A stretch of 64,000 nucleotides of DNA from Isochrysis galbana. Taxonomy: Eukaryota; Haptophyta; Isochrysidales; Isochrysidaceae. Each line of letters starts with the position of its first letter. Position 1 is the stretch's first letter. The DNA is taken from positions 648,479 to 712,478 of the forward strand of contig CM030934.1 of assembly GCA_018136815.1 (NCBI GenBank), read 5' to 3'. Made by a program: the position numbers and the translations under genes. This document shows, one piece after another, positions 10,402-20,085 of this stretch. The notes under the pieces are model-generated. The model was not told where the DNA came from and did not search any database. It saw nothing but the letters and a program-made list of their open reading frames with translations.

Positions 10402-13365
10402 CGCACACCCGAACTTGAAACCACGCTTTCCGACCGCCCCCTACACGATCTTGATAGGCGCAAGTTAGAGGGTCGTATCACGATCGACGAAACCACCCAG
10501 GCCATTAGGAGCATAGGCTCCGGGAAAAGCGCGGGCCCGGACGGCATCCCGGCGGAAGTATATAAGGCACACGAGGGCATAGTGGCACCGATACTAACCG
10601 AACTCTACAATCAATCCCTAGACACGGGCCTCCTCCCATTCACCATGAGAGAGGGGGACATAATATTGCTATACAAAAAAGAGGACGCACGAGACCCAAG
10701 GAACTATAGACCCATAACACTGTTACAATGTGATTATAAGATTCTGGCGAAAATACTAACTACTAGACTTAGCAAAGTGATTGGAAACATAATATCAAGC
10801 AACCAACTAGGATTCGTACCTAGGAGATTGATCAGCGAATCTACGCACCTACTCCAATTAACTAGGGCATACCTAGACGAAACGGGGGAGCCGGGCCTTC
10901 TCCTAGCACTAGACTGGGAGAAAGCATTCGACAGAGTCAGCTGGGAATTCTACCATCTCGCCCTACGCCTCTTAAACTTCGGCCCAGACTTCCAGCGATT
11001 GGCGAAAGCCATCACCAGCGATGCAGCGAAACCCATTCGGACGATAAAGATCAACGGCGGCCGTAGCTACCCCTTCACGGTCGGTAGCGGGATGCCTCAA
11101 GGATGCCCCCTGTCGCCACTCACCTTTCTTCTAACCACCGAAGCGCTGACGCGAGCCATTAACGAGGACCCCGACATCGAAGGAGTCGATCTCAACGGAT
11201 ACAACCTCAAAATAAACCAGTTCGCGGATGACACAGCCCTGATAACCAGGGACTACGCAAGCCTGAAGAAAGCACTCCAATGGGTGAAAGCCCACGAGCA
11301 AGCGACGGGAGGCAAAACCAACGAGTCTAAATTCCAAGGCATTAGGATGGGCTCACAATTAAGGACCAAACCACCGTGGGATATGCGCAAATATAACTGG
11401 ATCGAAAATGACCAATACCTCGTGATACTAGGCGTGCCACTAGGAGCCCCAGAGGCACTTAAGCCCTTTTGGAAAAAGCTAGCGGACAAAGTAGACAATA
11501 AAGCAGCCCAATTAGCGCCGTTCACACGCCATATGTCGATCTTCGGCAGGACTAATATAGTGAACTTTATAATTTACGGCACGCCTAGGTACTGGATGCA
11601 AACCTTAGCACCTCCCAAATGGTTCAACGCAAGAATCCAAAAAGCGGCGGACAAGATTCTTTGGGAAAGCCCCTACACAGGGAGGGAATACCAATGGGTG
11701 AAATACCCACACTACCCAATTAACAACACGCAGAACGCGACGCGCACGTTGGGAACAGGCCTACTAAACTGGACAAACCACGTAAAAGCTCTACAAGCTA
11801 AGTGGATACTAAACTACCTCAACGCAAGAAAAGCATCATGGAAGCACGCGCTAGACGCGTGGTTCTGCCGCACTGGGCTGGGTCGTGGCGCGGTCTTCTC
11901 CACAATTCCCCCCGCCTCTCTTACGCGCAGCCTCAGAGGTAACCCGGCACTTCCAATATTTTGGAAAGACGCGCTAAACACCTTTAGATCACTCGATATC
12001 CAGCGCTCCCGCCTATCGTTAGAGGGTGCGCTCTCGCAACCGATATGGTGCAACCCGCACGAACAACCGCCACGTATGCGCGCCGCTTGGGCAAGCCTAT
12101 GGCAATCCCTCCACACGCACGTCGTGCATAACGTGTTCAAGGATAACAACCTAGACACACCCTACACGAAAGAGGAATGCGCCCAATATCTAGACCACCT
12201 CCCGGAGATATTCGAACACGCGGGTAGCAAAATAACCAAGGAAAGCTTCTTAGACTCGTGGGCGTCGGTAGTACAACAAGCCTCGAGTCTCCTTGGAAAA
12301 GCGCAACTAGACCCGGCGCCCGGGTCTGACCCGGAGGGGACTAGCGAAAACGGAGCACGCGACAATAAGGCGGGCATTGAGGCCCCGCCGGAAATCAGAG
12401 TGTCCGATAACGAAACATACATAACTAAGATGAACAACATATGGATTCACACCAACACGAATTACCTCGGAGAGCCGGCCGACCGGACGGGGGTCGCGAC
12501 CCCAGAAGAAGCCCGACTATACCACCCCCCCGCTAGATGGGAGGGAGGGTTGAAAGGCCCCAAATACGCGGAATACCCGCTGGCGGACGAGTATACAATG
12601 GACGGTAAAAAACACCTGGACCTCACCACGGTCTCGGACATAGCACAGGTGCTAGAGAAAAACATACCAGATAACAAGCCCCAGCCGGCAAGCGAGGCAT
12701 GGGCCCGAAGAATCAACCTAACCCACGAGGAGTGGAAACACGTGGCCAGCTTATACACCCTACCCCTACTAAAACACACGGACAAACACCCACACTTCAA
12801 ACACATCACCCACAGGAGGATTGGCACGCGGAATCGCTTCGCCATGGCGACCACGAATACCTGCAGACTATGCGGAAAATACCACGAGAGCTCGACCCAC
12901 TTAGCCAGGTGCTCAGCCACGAAGCCAATCTTCGAGACCATAGAAGCGATAGCGGGTTTCACGCCGGAGCGCAAAAGGACAGCAACACAGAAAATAAAGG
13001 ACAGACTCTTCGCATACCCGAGTACACCGACGCCCGATAGCCTCAAAACCCTATACATAGTAGCATGGAGATACATAATAGGCGACTTCTACAAAGTCGA
13101 ATACGACAATCACCCCTTCCATTATATACCCGTCATCGAACGTACCTTGACCAGATTCACGATCCTCGTACGGGGCCTCGAAGCCTCTAACAAAACCTCG
13201 CCGGCACGTACGCACCAAGCCTCCAGAGGCAGAAAACCAAAGATTAAAGACGCAAGAGATCTTAGCGCCCCAATATTTAAGATGAATGACAAAGGTGTCC
13301 TCGCGATGAGCGTGAATCTGTCCCTGGTGGCACGCGCACTTGACATAGCGGGAAAGGTAGCCTGA
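10402..13365 (+). CDS. LINE ORF2-type reverse transcriptase with C-terminal CCHC knuckle (5'-truncated, otherwise open)
   Basis: About 987 codons are open without a stop. RT motifs run in order: GKSAGPDGIPAEVYK, NYRPITLLQCDYKILAKI, LGFVPRR, LLALDWEKAFDRV, SGMPQGCPLSPLTF, INQFADDTALI (the catalytic A-D-D box), then a thumb-like region (YLVILGVPLG). Near the C-terminus a zinc-knuckle pattern, CRLCGKYHESSTHLARC, is followed by a conserved tail (LYIVAWRYIIGDFYKVEY) shared with the second element at 20.5 kb. RT copies the element RNA at a nicked target. The endonuclease domain is missing because of 5' truncation, so this copy cannot jump alone. The layout fits the L1/Tx1-like LINE group; the exact clade needs a tree. 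No native start codon remains; the first codon given is simply the first after the insertion point. Confidence 0.95.
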   Translation, partial: RTPELETTLSDRPLHDLDRRKLEGRITIDETTQAIRSIGSGKSAGPDGIPAEVYKAHEGIVAPILTELYNQSLDTGLLPFTMREGDIILLYKKEDARDPRNYRPITLLQCDYKILAKILTTRLSKVIGNIISSNQLGFVPRRLISESTHLLQLTRAYLDETGEPGLLLALDWEKAFDRVSWEFYHLALRLLNFGPDFQRLAKAITSDAAKPIRTIKINGGRSYPFTVGSGMPQGCPLSPLTFLLTTEALTRAINEDPDIEGVDLNGYNLKINQFADDTALITRDYASLKKALQWVKAHEQATGGKTNESKFQGIRMGSQLRTKPPWDMRKYNWIENDQYLVILGVPLGAPEALKPFWKKLADKVDNKAAQLAPFTRHMSIFGRTNIVNFIIYGTPRYWMQTLAPPKWFNARIQKAADKILWESPYTGREYQWVKYPHYPINNTQNATRTLGTGLLNWTNHVKALQAKWILNYLNARKASWKHALDAWFCRTGLGRGAVFSTIPPASLTRSLRGNPALPIFWKDALNTFRSLDIQRSRLSLEGALSQPIWCNPHEQPPRMRAAWASLWQSLHTHVVHNVFKDNNLDTPYTKEECAQYLDHLPEIFEHAGSKITKESFLDSWASVVQQASSLLGKAQLDPAPGSDPEGTSENGARDNKAGIEAPPEIRVSDNETYITKMNNIWIHTNTNYLGEPADRTGVATPEEARLYHPPARWEGGLKGPKYAEYPLADEYTMDGKKHLDLTTVSDIAQVLEKNIPDNKPQPASEAWARRINLTHEEWKHVASLYTLPLLKHTDKHPHFKHITHRRIGTRNRFAMATTNTCRLCGKYHESSTHLARCSATKPIFETIEAIAGFTPERKRTATQKIKDRLFAYPSTPTPDSLKTLYIVAWRYIIGDFYKVEYDNHPFHYIPVIERTLTRFTILVRGLEASNKTSPARTHQASRGRKPKIKDARDLSAPIFKMNDKGVLAMSVNLSLVARALDIAGKVA

Positions 13366-13581
13366 AAACCAGACGAACACCACACCTCCACCCCCCCCCC
13401 AAAAAAAAAACCCAACAGCGCCGACCCGGTACATACATAACCCCGAGTCCGACTCTTAAGGTAACCCCAACCTTTAATACCCCAATAGAAGCCGATCGCT
13501 CGATGGCACGAGGGAAGGCCGAAGAGTCGACCGTCGGGGATCGGTGCACGCCGCCTGCCACTGGAAACCCCAAGTACTGGG

Positions 13582-13603
13582 CCCCTAAGTAGAGCACGAG
13601 GGG
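13582..13603 (+). other. 3' UTR hairpin of LINE copy 1 (conserved GT-AGNGY-AC apical element)
   Basis: CCCCT (13582-13586) pairs with AGGGG (13599-13603). Inside lie aa / GT-AGAGC-AC / g, a 2x1 internal loop, a 2-bp GT:AC step and a 5-nt loop. The same architecture occurs at 21344, 30206, 58508 and, on the minus strand, 44985-45006. It sits about 100 nt before the T-tail. Confidence 0.75.
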
Positions 13604-13712
13604 ACGAGCCGCAAGGCGAGTGCGAGGGAGTGATAAGGGATGCGGGCGCGGCTGTCAGATGGAGGATGTCGGGGTCGCGCGCGCGATGAGAACATTAAGA
13701 AGTTTTTTTTTT

Positions 13713-13728
13713 TAAATTGGCCGCCGCG
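13713..13728. repeat. Target-site duplication, 3' copy
   Basis: Identical to 10385-10400; it follows the LINE T-run directly. Confidence 0.93.
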
Positions 13729-14560
13729 AGCAAGGAGGTGAAGATCTCGCGGTGGTCGCAGCCGAGAGAGAGCGCGCGCTCGAGGGGCTTGATGAAGGAT
13801 AGGCGAAAATCATTCCAGGTGATGGCGGCCGTCTGTACGTTGTCAGATGCCAGCCCAGTAGGAAATTTGATTTCGGAGAGCTCTTTGCCCATGCGAACTT
13901 GGTGGTGAAGGGTGCGGTCGAGAAAGAACCGGCTGCGCGCCCACTTGGTGACGTGCTCCTTCTCGAAAAACACCCGGTAATGCCAAACATTGCCGGCTCG
14001 AGAAAGCCCGCCCTTGAGGATGGCGTGAATGAGCTCAAAGTCGTCGGAGCCCTTGTACAACGAGGCCACCTCGTACGGAGACATGGAAAAGAGGCGGTCC
14101 CATGCGGCTAGGATCGTCTCTCGCTCGGAAGCGTCGGCCGCGAGGCTGGGATCGATGGGATGGCGAGGGGTGATGGGGTTCGGAAGCGAGCGGAGGCCCG
14201 CGGCGGTGGGAGGCGGTCGGGGATCGGGAGCAGGCGGGACGGGGCCGAATCTGGCACTGTCAGAGAGAGGAGGGCCGCGAGGGCAGCCTCAACGCGGAGG
14301 CTCGTCAGCCACGCGTGGACGGCCGCGTCGGTGAGCTGGTCCTGGTTCTCGATGCCGAGTTCGAGTGAGGGCAAATCCTGCGAGGGGCGGGTCGGGATGG
14401 TCGGGGCGGGGTCTGTGGCAGCCAGGGTAGCCGCGTGCGCGCGCTGTGAGGAGCTGGGTGGGCTGCGCGGGCCATGATGCCAGAGGGTCAGGGGGTGGTC
14501 GGACTGTCGGCAGCCCGACACGGCGCTGCATCGGGCGGGAATCAAATGCCGAATGTAGCT
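13713..14560 (-). pseudogene. gag-like coding fragment, 5' part (chromovirus remnant)
   Basis: On the minus strand the later part reads RLFSMSPYEVASLYKGS, then FELIHAILKGGLSRAGNVW, VFFEKEHVTKWARSRFF and FIKPLERALSLGCDHREI. It ends in LLAAANL at the LINE insertion point. Upstream (about 14530-14210), a second frame carries LELGIENQDQLTDAAVHAWL, so there is at least one frameshift between the two parts. The sequence has no recognised enzymatic motif; gag identity rests on position before integrase in the same element and on relatedness of the downstream part to the 57-kb remnant. The start is not defined. Confidence 0.6.
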
Positions 14561-14600
14561 TAGATATAAAGGAACCGATCCCCCCGCGGGCGCGACCGCC

Positions 14601-14975
14601 AAATCTTTACGGGTAGAGCGTGAGCGCGCGTGACGGAGGGGGGGAGAGGGGGGGAGAATCGCACCATTTCCTGGCTAAGATTTTCGTGGCGGCAGGTGGC
14701 CCCCCCTGAAGGTTTTTTATTGGGCCTTGCGCCACGGTCAAAAAATACAGCCCAACCCTTACTAATAGTTAAAAAGCCCCTGTTTGACCGCCCTAAAAGC
14801 AGAGAAAAAAGTTGTCGTTATGCCCACGCACGGCTAGCGGCTAGTCTTCGTTTAATTTTAAAATACTACTGCATACATAACTATGGACATTTGATCGCTC
14901 AATTCGACGGATGCCCCACAATTGACGGAACGACACCTGACACCTAATAGACTTGCAAATCGCGGCGATCTTCGC
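14601..14975. other. Spacer with a dispersed repeat segment
   Basis: At about 14738-14800 the block cacggtcaaaaaata, then ctaatagttaaaaagcccct and gtttgacc, matches a diverged copy at 38441-38495. No gene was seen. Confidence 0.5.
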
Positions 14976-15210
14976 TTCCTCGCCGCCGCCCCCATCGCCG
15001 CCGCCGCCCTCGCCGCCGCCGCCCTCGCCGCCGCCCCCATCGCCGCCGCCCCAATCGCCGCCGCCGGCCCATCGCCGCCGCCGCCGGCGACGACGATGGG
15101 GGCGGCGGGGAGGGCGGCGGCGGGGAGGGCCCTCCTCGCCGCCGAACGCCCCCGCCCTCTCCGCCCCCGCCCTCGCCGCCCCCCCTTCTCGCCGCCGCCG
15201 CCCGTCGAAG
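14976..15210. repeat. Orphan patch of SPPPP-type 15-nt repeat, partly inverted
   Basis: Units like tcgccgccgccgccc fill the patch. From about 15092 to 15130 the strand sense flips (gatgggggcggcggggaggg) and then flips back. It ends exactly where the duplicated promoter of copy B begins (15211). It has no signal peptide and no Cys-rich tail. It looks like the stub of another array left at the duplication junction. Confidence 0.75.
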
Positions 15211-15454
15211 AGTAATCTCACTTGGGTTCGTCCGCCCGCCGATATCACAGCTCTTGTCTCCTTACTGCTGGCCGACGTTCAATAGACGCCATTGCGTATG
15301 GAAGACCAGCTTCCTTGCCCTCGTCCGCCGCTTTCTTCCACTGGCTTTGGTGCCTCACATCTCACGATTGGCGAGCACCTCTCTCATGGGAGAGCATCGC
15401 TACCAACGCCACTCTCAGAACCACAAAGTCTCGCGCGGATGCTCTCGGCCATCC

Positions 15455-15470
15455 TGTATATAGATATATA
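15455..15470 (+). promoter_or_regulatory. TATA-like element upstream of SPPPP gene copy B
   Basis: Identical to the copy A element and the same distance from the ATG (about 140 bp). Confidence 0.5.
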
Positions 15471-15608
15471 GCCTTGACTTTCCTCACACTCGTACTCCCC
15501 ACTCCTACCTCGGCCCTTCTCTCGCGGCCACTCCGCAGAGAGTGTGCACCCAGGTAGATTCGAGGGCCCGCCCACACCCCTCGCGTTGCGCTACTGCCTG
15601 GGGAGGCC

Positions 15609-18600
15609 ATGGCGGTCGACCTGCTCCTCCTCGCACTGATGGTCTCGGCGCAGGTTTCGCCCTCGCCGCCGCCGCCCTCGCCGCCGCCACCCTCTCCTCC
15701 ACCGCCATCACCCCCTCCACCCTCTCCGCCCCCGCCGTCACCGCCCCCGCCCTCTCCGCCACCGCCCTCGCCGCCCCCACCCTCTCCGCCGCCTCCCTCT
15801 CCACCACCGCCTTCTCCGCCGCCACCCTCTCCGCCGCCGCCCTCGCCGCCCCCGCCCTCGCCGCCGCCACCCTCTCCTCCACCGCCATCCCCCCCCCCAC
15901 CCTCTCCGCCACCGCCGTCGCCACCACCGCCCTCTCCGCCCCCGCCTTCTCCGCCGCCGCCCTCGCCGCCACCCTCTCCGCCGCCGCCCTCGCCGCCCCC
16001 GCCCTCGCCGCCGCCACCCTCTCCGCCACCCCCATCACCCCCCCCACCCTCTCCGCCACCGCCCTCGCCACCGCCCCCGTCACCGCCACCGCCCTCTCCG
16101 CCGCCGCCCTCTCCGCCGCCTCCCTCTCCACCGCCGCCTTCTCCGCCGCCGCCCTCGCCGCCACCGCCCTCGCCGCCGCCACCCTCTCCGCCACCCCCAT
16201 CACCCCCCCACCCTCTCCGCCACCGCCGTCACCGCCGCCCCCGTCACCGCCACCGCCCTCTCCGCCGCCGCCCTCTCCGCCGCCTCCCTCTCCACCGCCG
16301 CCTTCTCCGCCGCCGCCCTCGCCGCCACCGCCCTCGCCGCCGCCACCCTCTCCTCCCCCCCCATCACCCCCCCACCCTCTCCGCCACCGCCGTCACCGCC
16401 GCCCCCGTCACCGCCACCGCCCTCTCCGCCGCCGCCCTCTCCGCCGCCGCCCTCGCCGCCACCGCCCTCGCCGCCGCCACCCTCGCCGCCGCCCTCGCCG
16501 CCGCCGCCTTCCCCGCCGCCGCCATCGCCGCCCCCACCCTCGCCGCCACCGCCCTCGCCGCCACCGCCCTCTCCGCCGCCGCCTTCTCCGCCGCCGCCCT
16601 CGCCGCCGCCGCCCTCTCCGCCACCGCCATCACCACCACCGCCATCGCCACCACCGCCATCGCCACCCCCGCCATCGCCACCCCCACCATCTCCGCCGCC
16701 ACCCTCTCCTCCACCGCCATCACCCCCCCCACCCTCTCCGCCACCGCCGTCACCACCGCCGCCCTCTCCGCCGCCGCCCTCTCCGCCGCCGCCCTCTCCG
16801 CCGCCACCCTCTCCGCCGCCGCCATCGCCGCCACCGCCTTCCCCGCCGCCCCCATCGCCGCCGCCCCCGTCGCCGCCGCCCCCATCACCGCCGCCCCCGT
16901 CGCCGCCGCCCCCATCGCCGCCGCCGCCCTCCCCGCCGCCGCCTTCCCCGCCGCCGCCCTCCCCGCCGCCGCCTTCCCCGCCGCCGCCATCCCCGCCGCC
17001 GCCATCCCCGCCGCCGCCATCCCCGCCGCCACCATCCCCGCCGCCGCCATCTCCGCCGCCTTCCCCGCCGCCGCCTTCGCCGCCGCCCCCGTCGCCGCCG
17101 CCCCCGTCGCCGCCGCCTCCGTCGCCGCCGCCCCCGTCGCCGCCGCCCCCGTCGCCGCCGCCGCCCTCGCCGCCGCCGCCCTCGCCGCCGCCGCCCTCGC
17201 CACCGCCGCCCTCCCCGCCGCCGCCCTCCCCGCCGCCGCCATCGCCGCCGCCGCCATCGCCGCCGCCGCCATCGCCGCCGCCGCCATCGCCGCCGCCACC
17301 ATCGCCGCCGCCCCCTCGCCGCCGCCCCCCTCGCCGCCGCCGCCCTCGCCGCCGCCACCATCGCCGCCGCCACCATCGCCGCCGCCACCATCGCCGCCGC
17401 CACCATCGCCGCCGCCACCATCACCGCCTCCACCATCGCCGCCGCCGCCATCGCCGCCGCCGCCATCGCCGCCGCCACCATCGCCGCCGCCGCCTTCCCC
17501 GCCGCCGCCATCGCCGCCGCCGCCTTCCCCGCCGCCGCCATCGCCGCCGCCGCCATCGCCGCCGCCGCCATCGCCGCCGCCGCCATCGCCGCCGCCGCCA
17601 TCGCCGCCGCCGCCATCCCCGCCGCCGCCATCGCCGCCGCCGCCATCGCCGCCGCCATCCCCGCCGCCGCCTTCCCCGCCGCCCCCATCGCCGCCGCCCC
17701 CATCGCCGCCGCCCCCATCGCCGCCGCCCCCATCGCCGCCGCCCCCATCGCCGCCGCCCCCATCGCCGCCGCCCCCCTCGCCGCCGCCGCCTTCCCCGCC
17801 GCCGCCCTCCCCGCCGCCGCCCTCCCCGCCGCCGCCCTCCCCGCCGCCGCCCTCCCCGCCGCCGCCCTCGCCGCCGCCGCCATCGCCGCCGCCGCCATCG
17901 CCGCCGCCCCCATCGCCGCCGCCCCCATCGCCGCCGCCCCCATCGCCGCCGCCCCCATCGCCGCCGCCCCCATCGCCGCCGCCCCCATCGCCGCCGCCCC
18001 CATCGCCGCCGCCCCCATCGCCGCCGCCCCCATCGCCGCCGCCCCCATCGCCGCCGCCCCCATCGCCGCCGCCACCCTCGCCGCCGCCACCCTCGCCGCC
18101 GCCCCCGTCGCCGCCGCCGCCCTCCCCGCCGCCCCCATCGCCGCCGCCCCCATCGCCGCCGCCCCCATCGCCGCCGCCCCCATCGCCGCCGCCCCCATCG
18201 CCGCCGCCGCCTTCCCCGCCGCCGCCCTCCCCGCCGCCGCCCTCCCCGCCGCCGCCCTCCCCGCCGCCGCCATCGCCGCCTCCGCCATCGCCGCCGCCAC
18301 CATCGCCGCCGCCGCCATCGCCGCCGCCACCCTCGCCGCCGCCACCCTCGCCGCCGCCACCCTCGCCGCCGCCACCCTCGCCGCCGCCATCGCCGCCGCC
18401 ACCCTCGCCGCCGCCACCCTCGCCGCCGCCACCGTCCCCACCCCCCTCGCCACCGCCTTCCCCGCCGCCTTGGTACGTTCAAGCTGGGCAAGTAACTGTA
18501 ATCATCGCTGCCGTCTTGTACGCATTCCGGTCGCTTCTCGACTTCCTCTTCCCTTCGAGTCCGCCAAGTCCACCACCAGTCTCGCGGCCGCCACCGATCT

Positions 18601-18905
18601 CTCCACCACCGTCACCCCCCCAACCGCCATGTATCGGCAGCCTTGCTGCGGGCCGTACGATTCGCAATGGGCCAATTGGTAACCAGTGGTGCTATAACCA
18701 GGGGGTCTCGGCCTCAGCTGTCGAAAGCCAGGCCGATCGTGAGAAGTGCGAAGGTGCATACCTTGACCCAGCCTTTCCTTTGTCAACCTCCGCCAACGAC
18801 TACGCCTACGACTGCTCGGGCGGTTGCAAGCTTTGCCAGTACGTCAAACAGGGGCTCTTCTACAAGTGCACGGCGTCGGACACAATCTACTACAACTGCG
18901 ATTAA
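15609..18905 (+). CDS. SPPPP-repeat secreted/anchored protein, copy B (longer array; start and tail in the same frame)
   Basis: It has the same signal-peptide-like start as copy A. The 15-nt SPPPP array runs from about 15660 to 18470 and is followed by WYVQAGQ, a hydrophobic stretch (VTVIIAAVLYAF) and the eight-Cys tail ending YYNCD (TAA at 18903-18905). Start and tail are in one frame, yet the SPPPP frame is left twice and regained. C7 runs at 16203-16209 and 16367-16373 (C8 in sister units, e.g. around 16028) and a 14-nt unit at 17302-17315 each remove one base, three losses in all. Because all three forward frames of the unit are open (SPPPP, RRRRP/H-like, AAAAL-like), no stop interrupts the protein. 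If the losses are sequencing errors, the true product is uniform SPPPP. Likely role: an extracellular or wall-associated rod with a membrane-proximal Cys-rich module; this is inference. Confidence 0.8.
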   Translation: MAVDLLLLALMVSAQVSPSPPPPSPPPPSPPPPSPPPPSPPPPSPPPPSPPPPSPPPPSPPPPSPPPPSPPPPSPPPPSPPPPSPPPPSPPPPSPPPPSPPPPSPPPPSPPPPSPPPPSPPPSPPPPSPPPPSPPPPSPPPPSPPPPSPPPPSPPPPSPPPPSPPPPSPPPPSPPPPSPPPPSPPPPSPPPPSPPPPSPPHPLRHRRHRRPRHRHRPLRRRPLRRLPLHRRLLRRRPRRHRPRRRHPLLPPHHPPTLSATAVTAAPVTATALSAAALSAAALAATALAAATLAAALAAAAFPAAAIAAPTLAATALAATALSAAAFSAAALAAAALSATAITTTAIATTAIATPAIATPTISAATLSSTAITPPTLSATAVTTAALSAAALSAAALSAATLSAAAIAATAFPAAPIAAAPVAAAPITAAPVAAAPIAAAALPAAAFPAAALPAAAFPAAAIPAAAIPAAAIPAATIPAAAISAAFPAAAFAAAPVAAAPVAAASVAAAPVAAAPVAAAALAAAALAAAALATAALPAAALPAAAIAAAAIAAAAIAAAAIAAATIAAAPSPPPPSPPPPSPPPPSPPPPSPPPPSPPPPSPPPPSPPPPSPPPPSPPPPSPPPPSPPPPSPPPPSPPPPSPPPPSPPPPSPPPPSPPPPSPPPPSPPPPSPPPPSPPPPSPPPSPPPPSPPPPSPPPPSPPPPSPPPPSPPPPSPPPPSPPPPSPPPPSPPPPSPPPPSPPPPSPPPPSPPPPSPPPPSPPPPSPPPPSPPPPSPPPPSPPPPSPPPPSPPPPSPPPPSPPPPSPPPPSPPPPSPPPPSPPPPSPPPPSPPPPSPPPPSPPPPSPPPPSPPPPSPPPPSPPPPSPPPPSPPPPSPPPPSPPPPSPPPPSPPPPSPPPPSPPPPSPPPPSPPPPSPPPPSPPPPSPPPSPPPPSPPPPSPPPPSPPPSPPPSPPPWYVQAGQVTVIIAAVLYAFRSLLDFLFPSSPPSPPPVSRPPPISPPPSPPQPPCIGSLAAGRTIRNGPIGNQWCYNQGVSASAVESQADREKCEGAYLDPAFPLSTSANDYAYDCSGGCKLCQYVKQGLFYKCTASDTIYYNCD

Positions 18906-19410
18906 GCTAATCCCTACACCTTCCTTTCATATGATCCTTCCCACTCTTTGACAATTGGAAGGGCCATTTTACTCGTGATGGGTCATGCCTCGAGCCGTAC
19001 GCCGTGCTTCTGGTTAACTCTTAGAATTGGTGGCTTCTGGTTATCTCTTTCTCGCGTCGATGCTCGGAGTCTATAAAGAGTAAGACTCTTGAGGATTCCA
19101 ACTAGATCTCAGTTCCAAATCATATTAGGGCGGCCAAACGGTTTATGGTTAAATTAAGGATAAGCGTTCGGGTGCATATTCCTACCGTGGCGCGATGGCC
19201 AACAAAATCAGGGGGCCATCATGATAATCTTCTCACCGAGAAATGGTGCGGTTCGACCGCGCTCTCTCCCTCTCCCCTTACATTGTCGCCACGGGCGGCC
19301 CCCCAACCCCTTTGGAGCCTGCCACGGCCCGTGGCCCCGGCCACACCACACAAGGCGGGGGGGGGGGGGACGGCGGAGGGGGGGGAGGAAAGCAGCTGCG
19401 GGAGGGGGGG
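18906..19410. other. 3' flank of copy B and G/C-rich spacer
   Basis: The first about 165 bases match the copy A flank. G-runs follow (19358-19410). No gene was seen. Confidence 0.5.
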
Positions 19411-19745
19411 GGAAACCACAACATTCACCCAACTCCCTCCCACATGCTCACGCATTTTTCCCGGCTTGGCCGGGGAAACACAGGAAACTGCGTAGGAGGG
19501 GGAAACTGCGGAGGGGGGGGGAACCACAACGTTCACCCAACTCCCTCCCTCCCACATTCACGTATTTTTCCCGGCTTGGCCGGGGAAACACAGGAAACTG
19601 CGTAGGAGGGGGCAACTGCGGAGGGCGGAGGGGGGGGGGGGGGGAGCCACAACATTCACCCAACTCCCTCCCACATTCACGTATTTTTCCCGGCTTGGCC
19701 GGGGAAACACAGGAGAAACTGCGGAGGAGGGGGGAGCTGCGGAGG
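19411..19745. repeat. Three-copy minisatellite, unit about 109-123 bp
   Basis: Units start near 19413, 19522 and 19645 with cacaacattcacccaactcc and include tatttttcccggcttggccg followed by gggaaacacagg. Length differences come from G-runs. The long frame across it is low-complexity and not a gene. Confidence 0.85.
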
Positions 19746-19899
19746 CGGAGGGGGGGGCGACGAGCTGCGGAGGGGGGGGAAACTGCAGGGGGGGGTGAAA
19801 TTATGCAGAATGGGGGGGGGGAAAGGGAATGCAGAGAGAGGGGGCCCGTTCTGTTACCTGCATTTCTTACCTTAGTTAGACGCGTGAACAATTACCGTA

Positions 19900-20085
19900 A
19901 CGGTAACTCGAACTCGAATTTCGAGACGAATATCGGCGAACCTGGACTTGAAATAAAAAATTTTTCCAACTGGGAAGGTGCTGGTCCGAATTTTTTCTTC
20001 AGTGAAGGTGCAGGTGAAGGTGAGAGTGCAGGAACTGCAGGTGCAGGTGAAGACACGGTGAACGGGGCGCGCTGGGCGGCCAGTA
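19900..20085. repeat. Dispersed repeat (LTR-like core plus GGTGCAGGTGAAG segment)
   Basis: At about 19905-19960, tttcgagacgaatatcggcg and cctggacttgaa match the blocks at 7864 and 8757. At about 19965-20080, tttttccaactgggaaggtg and aggtgaagac match 29510-29585. No gene was seen. Confidence 0.6.

Larger units (their letters stand above)
10401..13712 (+). mobile_element. 5'-truncated LINE (non-LTR retrotransposon) inserted in gag
   Basis: The 3312-bp insertion lies between perfect 15-16 bp target-site duplications, the hallmark of target-primed reverse transcription. It begins inside the polyprotein at the start of the RT region, with no endonuclease, as expected for 5' truncation. It ends in an approximately 11-T run (13703-13713) after a 3' UTR with C- and A-runs near 13385-13410. 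The A/T-richer codon use contrasts with the host DNA. Confidence 0.95.
9060..14600 (-). mobile_element. Ty3/gypsy chromovirus remnant, internally deleted and split by a LINE
   Basis: In minus-strand order there is a gag-like region (about 14560-13713), the LINE insertion (13712-10401), the rest of gag (10400-10010), then directly the end of integrase with a chromodomain (about 9875-9190). Protease, reverse transcriptase and RNase H are missing, so a large internal deletion joined gag to integrase near 9.9-10.0 kb. A C-terminal chromodomain on integrase defines the chromovirus branch of Ty3/gypsy. A second gag remnant of related type lies at 56927-57640. Confidence 0.85.
15211..19070 (+). repeat. 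Segmental duplication, copy B
   Basis: Counterpart of 4941-7370: same promoter, start, C-terminal module and 3' flank. The repeat array is about twice as long, which accounts for the larger size. Confidence 0.93.
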
